Source: an uncultured Oscillospiraceae bacterium
Lineage (GTDB): Bacteria > Bacillota > Clostridia > Oscillospirales > Oscillospiraceae
Reading direction: 5' to 3'
NCBI GenBank assembly: GCA_947589545.1
Contig: CANQBA010000001.1
Coordinates: forward strand, 1 to 64,000
DNA length: 64,000 nt
Position numbers and translations under genes: made by a program. Positions 31,816 through 38,551 of the stretch are shown in pieces. Numbering within the stretch: position 1 is the first letter of the stretch; each line of letters begins with the position of its first letter. The notes beneath the pieces are model-generated. The model had not been told where the DNA came from and ran no database searches. It saw only the letters and a list, made by a program, of their open reading frames with translations.

Positions 31816-31824
31816 TCTGAGATC

Positions 31825-32133
31825 ATGAACTGCGACAGGGACTGCAACTGCTGCCACAAGACCAAGGAACGGCCGGCGGAGGAGGTGGCGGCGCTGATCA
31901 ACCGTTTAAACCGCGTGGAGGGCCAGATCCGGGGGATCCGGGGGATGGTGGAGCGCGGCGCCTACTGCCCGGATATCCTGACCCAGGTGGCGGCGGCCGG
32001 CGCCGCCCTCAACGGCTTCACCAGGGAGCTGCTGGCCAACCACATCAAGACCTGCGTGGCCGGCGATATCCGGGCCGGTCATGACGAGACCATAGACGAG
32101 CTGGTGGAGCTTCTGCGGAAGCTGATGAAATGA
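31825..32133 (+). CDS. csoR: Copper-sensing repressor CsoR
   Basis: 102-residue all-helical repressor. Cu(I) ligands are visible: Cys in GAYCPDILTQVAA and the His-Cys pair in ANHIKTCVAGD. An extra Cys-rich N-terminus (CDRDCNCCHK) may also bind metal. NRLNRVEGQIRGIRGM is the family signature. ATG 31825 follows the operator region; earlier in-frame starts fall in the promoter. Ten bases precede copA, so both are de-repressed together by copper. Confidence 0.95.
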   Translation: MNCDRDCNCCHKTKERPAEEVAALINRLNRVEGQIRGIRGMVERGAYCPDILTQVAAAGAALNGFTRELLANHIKTCVAGDIRAGHDETIDELVELLRKLMK

Positions 32134-32143
32134 GGCGATAAAT

Positions 32144-34645
32144 ATGGTACAGTATAATGTTACCGGCATGTCCTGCGCCGCCTGTCAGGCCAGGGTGGAG
32201 AAGGCCGTCTCCGCCGTCCCCGGCGTCACGGGCTGCGCGGTGAGCCTGCTGACCAATTCCATGGGCGTGGAGGGCACGGCGTCGGAGGAGGCCGTCATCA
32301 AGGCCGTGGAGGATGCCGGCTACGGCGCCAGCCGCAAGGGGAGCGGCGCCAAAAGCGCCCCCGCCGCCGGGGAGGACGCCCTCCGGGACCGGGAGACGCC
32401 GGCGCTGATCCGCAGGCTTTGTTGGTCCGTGGGCTTTGTGCTGGTGTTGATGTATTTCTCCATGGGCCACATGATGTGGGGCTGGCCCGTGCCGGACTTT
32501 TTTGAGGGCAACCACGTGGCGATGGGGCTTCTTCAGCTGCTCCTGGCCGCCGCCGTCATGGTCATCAATCAGAAATTTTTCATAAACGGCTTCAAGGGCC
32601 TTGTGCACCGGGCGCCCAATATGGACACCCTGGTGGCCCTGGGGTCGGCGGCCAGCTTCGGCTGGTCCACCTTTGTGCTCTTCCGGATGACCCGCGCCCA
32701 GGCGGACGGGAATATGGACGCGGTCATGACGTATATGATGGACTTCTGGTTCGAGTCCGCCGCCATGATCCTGGCCCTCATCACCGTGGGCAAGACGCTG
32801 GAGGCCCGGTCCAAGGGCCGCACCACCGACGCCCTCAAGGCCCTGATGCGCCTGGCCCCCAAGACCGCCAGCGTGGAGCGGGACGGGCGGGAGACGGCCG
32901 TCCCCGTGGAGGACGTGCGCGTGGGCGATATCTTCCTGGTGCGCCCCGGCGAGAGCGTCCCCGTGGACGGGGAGGTGCTGGAGGGCCACAGCGCCGTCAA
33001 TGAGGCGGCCCTCACCGGCGAGTCCATCCCCGTGGACAAGGCCCCCGGCGACAGGGTCAGCGCCGCCACGGTCAACGAGGCGGGGCTCCTGCGGTGCCGC
33101 GCCAGCCGGGTGGGGGAGGATACCACCCTCTCCCAGATCATCCGGATGGTCTCCGACGCGGCGGCCACCAAGGCCCCCATCGCCAAGATCGCGGACAAGG
33201 TCTCCGGCGTCTTCGTCCCGGCGGTGATCTCCATCGCCCTGGTGACGACAGCCGTGTGGCTGCTTATGGGGAGGCCCGTGGGCTACGCCCTGGCCCGGGG
33301 CATCTCGGTGTTGGTGATCTCCTGCCCCTGCGCCCTGGGGCTGGCCACCCCCGTGGCCATCATGGTGGGCAGCGGCGTGGGCGCGAAAAACGGCATTTTG
33401 TTCAAAACCGCCGTCTCCCTGGAGGAGACGGGCCGGGTGGAGATAGCGGTCCTGGACAAGACCGGCACCGTCACCTCCGGCGAGCCGGAGATCACGGACA
33501 TCCGCCCGGCGGAGGGCATAACGGAGGCGGAGCTCCTGACCCTGGCCGCCGCCCTGGAGAAGGGGAGCGAGCACCCCCTGGCAAAGGCCGTCCTCCGGGG
33601 CGCGGGGGAACGGGGGATCGACCCGCCCCCGGTCACGGACTTCCGGGCCCTGCCCGGCAGCGGCGTCACGGCGTCTATGGACGGCGCGGCCCTCACCGGC
33701 GGGAGTCTGGCCTTTATAAGCGCCTCCCTAAAGCCGGATCCCGGGACGAATGAGGCCGCGGCGGCCCTCTCGGAGGCGGGCAAGACGCCCCTGCTGTTTG
33801 CCAGGGACGGGAAGCTTCTGGGCCTCATCGCCGTGGCGGACACCGTCAAGGCCGACAGCGCCGAGGCGATCCGGCAGCTGAAAAGCATGGGCATCCGCAC
33901 GGTGATGCTCACCGGCGACAATGAGCGCACGGCAAAGGCCATCGGGGCGCAGGTGGGCGTGGATCAGGTCATCGCCGGCGTCCTGCCCGACGGCAAGGAG
34001 GCGGTGATCCGCAAGCTCCAGCGCCAGGGCAAGGTGGCCATGGTGGGCGACGGCATCAACGATGCCCCGGCCCTGACCCGGGCGGACGTAGGCATCGCCA
34101 TCGGGGCCGGCACGGACGTGGCCATCGAGGCCGCCGACGTGGTGCTGATGAAGAGCGCCCTTTCCGATGTGCCCGCCGCCATCCGCCTGAGCCGCGCCAC
34201 CCTGCGGAACATCCACCAGAACCTGTTCTGGGCCTTCTTCTACAACGCCATCGGCATCCCCCTGGCCGCCGGGGTGTTCGTGGGCCTGGGCCTGACCCTG
34301 AACCCCATGTTCGGCGCGGCGGCCATGAGCCTTTCCAGCTTCTGCGTGGTGTCCAACGCCCTGCGGCTCAACCTTGTGAAAATTCGTGACGCCCGTCACG
34401 ATAAGAAAATCAAACCGAAATCCAAAAAGGAGGAAAAAACCATGGAAAAAACACTGAAGATCCAGGGCATGATGTGCCCCCACTGCGAGATGCGGGTCAA
34501 GAAGGCCCTGGAGGCCGTCCCCGGCGTGGCCGAGGCCGTCCCCAGCCACACCGCCGGTACCGCCGTCGTCACCCTCACCCGGGACGTGGACTTCGCCGCC
34601 CTGAAAAAGGCGGTGGAGGATCAGGGCTACGAGGTAGTCGAGTAA
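32144..34645 (+). CDS. copA: Copper-exporting P1B-type ATPase with fused C-terminal CopZ domain
   Basis: 833 residues. N-terminal HMA domain with GMSCAACQARVEK (CxxC, residues about 8-11), eight membrane helices, actuator TGES, transmembrane SCPCALGLATP (CPC, around 390), phosphorylation site DKTGTVTSGEP (around 437), EHPLAK, and hinge GDGINDAPAL (around 635). After the last membrane helix a lysine-rich linker leads to a second HMA domain, GMMCPHCEMRVKKAL (around 776), which is normally the separate chaperone CopZ. The junction contains AAGGAGG and an in-frame ATG. Exports Cu(I) under CsoR control. Confidence 0.96.
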   Translation: MVQYNVTGMSCAACQARVEKAVSAVPGVTGCAVSLLTNSMGVEGTASEEAVIKAVEDAGYGASRKGSGAKSAPAAGEDALRDRETPALIRRLCWSVGFVLVLMYFSMGHMMWGWPVPDFFEGNHVAMGLLQLLLAAAVMVINQKFFINGFKGLVHRAPNMDTLVALGSAASFGWSTFVLFRMTRAQADGNMDAVMTYMMDFWFESAAMILALITVGKTLEARSKGRTTDALKALMRLAPKTASVERDGRETAVPVEDVRVGDIFLVRPGESVPVDGEVLEGHSAVNEAALTGESIPVDKAPGDRVSAATVNEAGLLRCRASRVGEDTTLSQIIRMVSDAAATKAPIAKIADKVSGVFVPAVISIALVTTAVWLLMGRPVGYALARGISVLVISCPCALGLATPVAIMVGSGVGAKNGILFKTAVSLEETGRVEIAVLDKTGTVTSGEPEITDIRPAEGITEAELLTLAAALEKGSEHPLAKAVLRGAGERGIDPPPVTDFRALPGSGVTASMDGAALTGGSLAFISASLKPDPGTNEAAAALSEAGKTPLLFARDGKLLGLIAVADTVKADSAEAIRQLKSMGIRTVMLTGDNERTAKAIGAQVGVDQVIAGVLPDGKEAVIRKLQRQGKVAMVGDGINDAPALTRADVGIAIGAGTDVAIEAADVVLMKSALSDVPAAIRLSRATLRNIHQNLFWAFFYNAIGIPLAAGVFVGLGLTLNPMFGAAAMSLSSFCVVSNALRLNLVKIRDARHDKKIKPKSKKEEKTMEKTLKIQGMMCPHCEMRVKKALEAVPGVAEAVPSHTAGTAVVTLTRDVDFAALKKAVEDQGYEVVE
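34442..34645 (+). CDS. copZ: Internal in-frame start for CopZ copper chaperone
   Basis: 67-codon reading from ATG 34442 with AAGGAGG (34427-34433) spaced eight bases upstream, both lying inside and in frame with copA. The product is a single ferredoxin-like HMA domain with GMMCPHCEMRV, the length and start of free CopZ, which passes Cu(I) to CopA. The cell could thus make the fused ATPase and a free chaperone from one frame. Initiation here is inferred from the ideal ribosome site; alternatively it is a fossil of a recent copA-copZ fusion by loss of a stop codon. Confidence 0.6.
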   Translation: MEKTLKIQGMMCPHCEMRVKKALEAVPGVAEAVPSHTAGTAVVTLTRDVDFAALKKAVEDQGYEVVE

Positions 34646-34653
34646 GCGCGCGT

Positions 34654-34724
34654 CTCACCCCGGCGAGGGGTTATAAGGTGCCCGCCGTTAAGGCGGGCAA
34701 CCTTATTTCCCACGCCGGGGTGAG
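34654..34724 (+). repeat. Family B-type nested hairpin after copA
   Basis: Outer stem CTCACCCCGGCG / CGCCGGGGTGAG (34654-34665 with 34713-34724); inside, ATAAGGT...ACCTTAT and GCCCGCC GTTAA GGCGGGC. Same ATAAGG-CCGCC module as at 10.0 and 17.8 kb, nine bases after the copA stop; probably the transcript end structure. Confidence 0.75.
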
Positions 34725-34747
34725 GCCGTTAATCTGTAAATCAGATA

Positions 34748-34776
34748 TTGACATATCAAAAAAATACATTTATAAT
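34748..34776 (+). promoter_or_regulatory. Perfect sigma A promoter of the GH43 lipoprotein gene
   Basis: TTGACA (34748-34753), 17-base AT-rich spacer, TATAAT (34771-34776); leader about 50 bases. Confidence 0.88.
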
Positions 34777-34834
34777 TATATGTAATTTTTCAAATCCACG
34801 ACCCGCCTATTTTATCAGTAAAGGAGAACCGTCT

Positions 34835-36376
34835 ATGAAGAAACGTGTCCTATCCGCCCTTCTGGCTTCCGTGCTGATCGTGCTGGCGCTGGCCTCCTGC
34901 GCTCCCGCCGAGCCGGACTATGACTTCACCGTGGATATGAGCGGCATCCCCACTCAGAACATCGGCTCCGGCGTGTCTGTCCATGACCCGTCCATCCTGC
35001 GGGTGGGGGACACCTATTACATTTACGGCTCTCACATGGCCTCCGCCTACAGCACCGACATGATGAACTGGAAGAAGATGTCCGACGGCTACGGCGCCGC
35101 CAACCCCATCTTCGGCGCCATCTACAATAAGGCCAAGGAGGCCTTCGCCTACACCGGCAGTACCTCCAGCGTCATCCCCGCCACCGGCGACGCCGTCTGG
35201 GCCCCCGACGTGAAATACAACGAGAAGCTGGGCAAGTACGTGATGTACTACTGCACCTCCTCCACCTTCAACGCCTCCAACCTGTGCTACGCCTTCTCCG
35301 ATACCCCCGACGGCAATTTCGAGTGGCAGGGCGCCCTCATCTACTCCGGCTTTGACGAGAACACCATCCGGTACACCGACGTGCTGGACTATGTGGACGA
35401 GGAGACGGCCCTCTCCCGGTATGTGAACGGCCAGGGCTACAATTATCTGGAGTACCCCAACGCCATCGACCCCACCCTGTTCACCGACGCCGACGGCAAC
35501 GACTGGCTGGTGTACGGCTCCTGGTCCGGCGGCATCTTCCTCCTGGAGATCGACGAGGAGACCGGCAAGGTCATCCACCCCGCCGACGACCCGGACAACA
35601 ACGTGGATGCCTACTTCGGCAAGAAGCTCCTGGGCGGCGGCCATAAATCCATCGAGGGCCCCTACATCCTCTACGACAAGGACAGCGGATATTACTACCT
35701 CTTCCTCTCCTACGGCAACCTCCAGCGGGAGGGCGGCTACCAGATGCGCGTGTTCCGCTCCGAAAATCCCGACGGCCCCTATGTGGACATGAACGGCGGG
35801 ACCCCGGATTACCGGAGCAATCACGGCGACTTCGGCCTGAAGCTCTCCGGCAACTACATGCTGCCCAGCCTGCCCCGGGCGTATATGGCCACCGGCCACA
35901 ACTCCGCCCTCATCGACAACGACGGCAAGCGCTACATAGCCTACCACACCCGCTTTGATATGGATTCCGAGGCCCATTCGCCCCGCGTCCACCAGTATCT
36001 GCTGAACGCCGACGGCTGGCCCTGTATGCTGCCCTACCAGACCCAGGGCGAGACGGTGAGCCCCACCGGCTACTCCGAGGATGAGGTGGCGGGCCGCTAC
36101 TATTACATCAATCAGGGCACCTTCATCGGCAAGACCATCTCCCAGCCCATGATCATCTACCTCAACAAGGGCGGCAAGGCCAAGATCGAGGACGAGGAGG
36201 GCACCTGGTCCATGGACAAGGACTCCTATTTCGTCACCATCACCCTGAGCGATAAGGAGTACAAGGGCGTATTCTGCGCCATGAAGGACGAGGCCGGCGC
36301 CGACGTGATGACCTTCTCCGTGGTGGGCTACAACATGAGCCTTTGGGGGGTTAAATATGACACGGCAGCCGAATGA
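34835..36376 (+). CDS. GH43 glycosidase lipoprotein (arabinan-active type)
   Basis: 513 residues. Lipoprotein signal ending LALASC (Cys around 21), then a five-bladed GH43 propeller (about 45-400) with the three acidic residues in SVHDPSIL (general base), NAIDPTLF and HKSIEGPY (general acid), and a C-terminal beta domain (about 410-513). Closest in look to endo-1,5-alpha-L-arabinanases and related arabinofuranosidases; it would trim polymer outside the cell, on the membrane. ATG 34835 with AAAGGAG. Its 3' end overlaps a small membrane gene. Substrate preference is inferred from the family and neighbouring GH127. Confidence 0.88.
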   Translation: MKKRVLSALLASVLIVLALASCAPAEPDYDFTVDMSGIPTQNIGSGVSVHDPSILRVGDTYYIYGSHMASAYSTDMMNWKKMSDGYGAANPIFGAIYNKAKEAFAYTGSTSSVIPATGDAVWAPDVKYNEKLGKYVMYYCTSSTFNASNLCYAFSDTPDGNFEWQGALIYSGFDENTIRYTDVLDYVDEETALSRYVNGQGYNYLEYPNAIDPTLFTDADGNDWLVYGSWSGGIFLLEIDEETGKVIHPADDPDNNVDAYFGKKLLGGGHKSIEGPYILYDKDSGYYYLFLSYGNLQREGGYQMRVFRSENPDGPYVDMNGGTPDYRSNHGDFGLKLSGNYMLPSLPRAYMATGHNSALIDNDGKRYIAYHTRFDMDSEAHSPRVHQYLLNADGWPCMLPYQTQGETVSPTGYSEDEVAGRYYYINQGTFIGKTISQPMIIYLNKGGKAKIEDEEGTWSMDKDSYFVTITLSDKEYKGVFCAMKDEAGADVMTFSVVGYNMSLWGVKYDTAAE

Positions 36377-36692
36377 CCTCACCCCTGCCGGGGGAGCGCC
36401 CTCCAAGGTCGTCCCCGGCCGCCCCGGCTTCCGCAAGCGGATCAACCCCTACTACGAGGGCATGACCCGCCGCCAGATCGCCGCGGATACCGCCAAGACC
36501 ACCGCCAAATGGGCCGTGGCTACCGTCTTCTTCTACGCCTACTGGCTGGCGATGCTCCTGCTGGCCTCCCTCTTTCTGCTGAACGTCTGGCACGTCACCA
36601 TTGTCCGCATCTTCCTTTACGCCGGCATCCTGTGCGTGATCTGCTCCGTCGCCTACGCCTTCGTGCTGGTTCACCGCAAATTCTATTATTGA
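36357..36692 (+). CDS. Small two-helix membrane protein, unknown function
   Basis: 111 residues: Pro-rich N-terminus, a basic RKRINPYYEGMTRRQ patch, and two hydrophobic segments (about 50-72 and 79-103). ATG 36357 overlaps the GH43 end by 20 bases, with GGGGGG six bases before it, so it is translated from the same mRNA. I do not recognise the family. An ordinary rho-independent terminator follows it, which supports that it is a real last gene of the unit. Confidence 0.65.
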   Translation: MTRQPNDLTPAGGAPSKVVPGRPGFRKRINPYYEGMTRRQIAADTAKTTAKWAVATVFFYAYWLAMLLLASLFLLNVWHVTIVRIFLYAGILCVICSVAYAFVLVHRKFYY

Positions 36693-36707
36693 ACTGTTTT
36701 TAAACGC

Positions 36708-36745
36708 AAAGCAGGGATCGTCCCCGGACGGCCCCTGCTTTTGCT
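36708..36745 (+). terminator. Terminator after the GH43/membrane protein unit
   Basis: AAAGCAGGG (36708-36716) pairs with CCCTGCTTT (36733-36741) across a small inner GTCC/GGAC hairpin; T-rich tail. Confidence 0.75.
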
Positions 36746-36790
36746 TGCGCATATATATGTAAAAATTGCATCAATAAATCAATAAAATAC

Positions 36791-36819
36791 TTGACTTTAG
36801 AATAAATTTATGGTATAAT
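36791..36819 (+). promoter_or_regulatory. Orphan consensus promoter facing the 3' end of a minus-strand gene
   Basis: TTGACT (36791-36796), 17-base AT-rich spacer, TATAAT (36814-36819). The TSS would be near 36826, only 18 bases before the 3' end of the GH43 gene on the other strand; no plus-strand gene follows. Confidence 0.7.
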
Positions 36820-36843
36820 AACGCTACAACAAAGCGGACCGTT

Positions 36844-38160
36844 TTACAGCTCGCCCCGGAATTTGCCCCAGACGGCCTGACCGTCCTCCACTCCCGTCAG
36901 GCACAGGCACGCCCCGCCGTTTTCCAGGTCGGGGGCCAGGTGCACTACGGAGCTTTTAAAGAGGGGAGAGGAGGCCGTCAGCGTCACCCGGCGGCCGGTC
37001 GTCTGGCTGTTGTCCCCATAAGTATAATGTATAAGCTCCCAGCACCCGGCCTTGGGGGGTTGGGGCGTCAGCTCCTGCCCGCCGAAGGGCTCCGGGGAGA
37101 GGACAGGCCAGCCGTCCACAAAGAACATGGGCCGGACGCACATGTAAAATTTCCGGAAGCTCTGCCGGCCGTCCTTTTCTACGTGCCGGTTCACGGCCGC
37201 GCCGTCCCGGATGTGGTGGACGAAGAACCAGGCGCGCCGAACCGGGTCGAAGAAGGGGACGCCGTGGCCGGGGCCCCGCAGGCCGCCCCAGCGCCAGCCG
37301 GGGACGCTGTCCCCGTGGGCGGGGGCCTCCGCCTCGAAGCGGTAGCTGCCCGCCAGCTTTTCCCCCAAACTCTCTCCCGCCAGATCCCGGCCCTGCCGGT
37401 CCAGATACGGGCCGGCGGCATATTTGCTCCTGCCCACGCGTATGTCATAGGTATCCCCCAGCCAGCCGTAGGACTGGAAGAGGTAGAAGTACCCCGTCTC
37501 CGGCACGCAGCAGCAGGAGGCCCCCTCGGGGCCGTCCATCACCACCGGGTCGGACTTCCGGGAGATACATTTCCCCAGGCTTTTGGGATCCCCGTCCAGC
37601 GAAAGGCCCGTAGCCGGATCCAGCTCCTTAAGGAAGATGCCGCCGAAGAAGGAGCCGTAGATCAGATACGCCCGCGCCCCGTCCCACAGCACGTGGGGGT
37701 CGATGGCGTTGGGGAGGGTGTCGTCGGTGCCCCAGGTGTCCGCCGCCACGCCCCGGTTCTCAAAGGGCCCCAGGGGATCTTGAGAGACGGCCAGCCAGAT
37801 GCGGGATTCCGAGCTTCCAAAGGCCCGGGTGGCCGCGTAATAGAGCCGGTACTCGCCCCGGACGTACTCCAGGTAGGGCGCCCAGAAGGAGCGCGTGGCG
37901 GGAAAACGCCCGTTGTCCCGCCCCTGGGCTGCGGCGGCCTTGGAGAGCACGCTGCCGTGATAGACAAAGTCCACCAGGTCGTCGGAGACGCGCGACGGTA
38001 TGCCGATGACGTCCTCCACCCCCAGGGCGGGGCCGTAGGCGTCGGTGCAGCAGCAGATATACCGCCGGGACACCGGATCCCACATCATGCCGGGGTCGTG
38101 AGCCCCGGCGGCGGGATTGGCGTGAATGTCGTAGTCGTTCAGCCGAAAGGGGAGCTTCAT
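36844..38160 (-). CDS. GH43-family glycosidase, cytoplasmic
   Basis: 438 residues without signal peptide. GH43 propeller with HDPGMMWDP (around 22), NAIDPHVLWDG (around 150) and a Glu in the GPEGASCC region; a distal beta region ends the protein. RSFWAPYLEYVRGEYRLYYAA is a typical GH43 blade. Likely cleaves imported arabino-oligosaccharides. ATG 38160 is chosen because GAGG sits eight bases upstream; TTG 38166 is poor. Transcribed away from the transporter operon under divergent overlapping promoters, so both may be co-regulated. Exact bond specificity is unknown. Confidence 0.82.
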   Translation of the reverse strand: MKLPFRLNDYDIHANPAAGAHDPGMMWDPVSRRYICCCTDAYGPALGVEDVIGIPSRVSDDLVDFVYHGSVLSKAAAAQGRDNGRFPATRSFWAPYLEYVRGEYRLYYAATRAFGSSESRIWLAVSQDPLGPFENRGVAADTWGTDDTLPNAIDPHVLWDGARAYLIYGSFFGGIFLKELDPATGLSLDGDPKSLGKCISRKSDPVVMDGPEGASCCCVPETGYFYLFQSYGWLGDTYDIRVGRSKYAAGPYLDRQGRDLAGESLGEKLAGSYRFEAEAPAHGDSVPGWRWGGLRGPGHGVPFFDPVRRAWFFVHHIRDGAAVNRHVEKDGRQSFRKFYMCVRPMFFVDGWPVLSPEPFGGQELTPQPPKAGCWELIHYTYGDNSQTTGRRVTLTASSPLFKSSVVHLAPDLENGGACLCLTGVEDGQAVWGKFRGEL

Positions 38161-38306
38161 ATCCAATACCTCACGTAAAAAATGTCATTTTGCATGATTT
38201 ACAATGCGTTTTTTGAATAAGTTGTTGAAAAAAACCCCTTTTTTTCGCGGTTTTATGCCTATGGTCAAACTGCCAAAAAACCGCCGGACAGGGGCCGCAC
38301 ACCTAT

Positions 38307-38366
38307 AAAATAGCACAAAAAAACGTCTTGTCAAGTATTGACTTTGCGAAAACAGGGTAGTAAAAT
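38307..38366. promoter_or_regulatory. Divergent promoter pair of the arabinan locus
   Basis: Minus: TTGACA (38329-38334), 16-base spacer, TATTTT (38307-38312) for the GH43 gene. Plus: TTGACT (38338-38343), 17-base spacer, TAAAAT (38361-38366) for the transporter operon. The two -35 boxes form a GTCAA-GTA-TTGAC palindrome, so one regulator could act on both. Each leader is long (about 140 and 180 nt). No LacI, AraR or CcpA box was recognised. Confidence 0.7.
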
Positions 38367-38416
38367 AATTTAAAAGTTTGTTAACAATTGCGGCGCGGCG
38401 CGCCCAATACCCGGCG

Positions 38417-38530
38417 CGAGGGGGATCCCCCTCGTTGTCATGACGGTTTTACCGTCATGAGGGTCTTTCCCGGCGTTCCGCTTTGCGGAAATAACCAAAT
38501 AAATAACGTGTCGGCGGTGGCCAGCCGCCG
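38417..38530 (+). other. Leader with four tandem hairpins upstream of the large solute-binding protein
   Basis: CGAGGGGGATCCCCCTCG (38417-38434); TCATGACGGT TTT ACCGTCATGA (38438-38460); TTCCGC TTT GCGGAA (38476-38490); CGGCGG...CCGCCG (38512-38530). They sit between promoter and ribosome site. No T run follows any of them, so classic attenuation is not obvious; mRNA stabilisation or a protein/ligand-binding leader is possible. Confidence 0.55.
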
Positions 38531-38551
38531 GGCGCGAATAAGGAGGACATC

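Noticed and set aside
34835..36376. GH43 lipoprotein starting at 34748
   Set aside because: The upstream part of the open frame contains the TTGACA/TATAAT promoter; AAAGGAG and the lipoprotein signal define ATG 34835.
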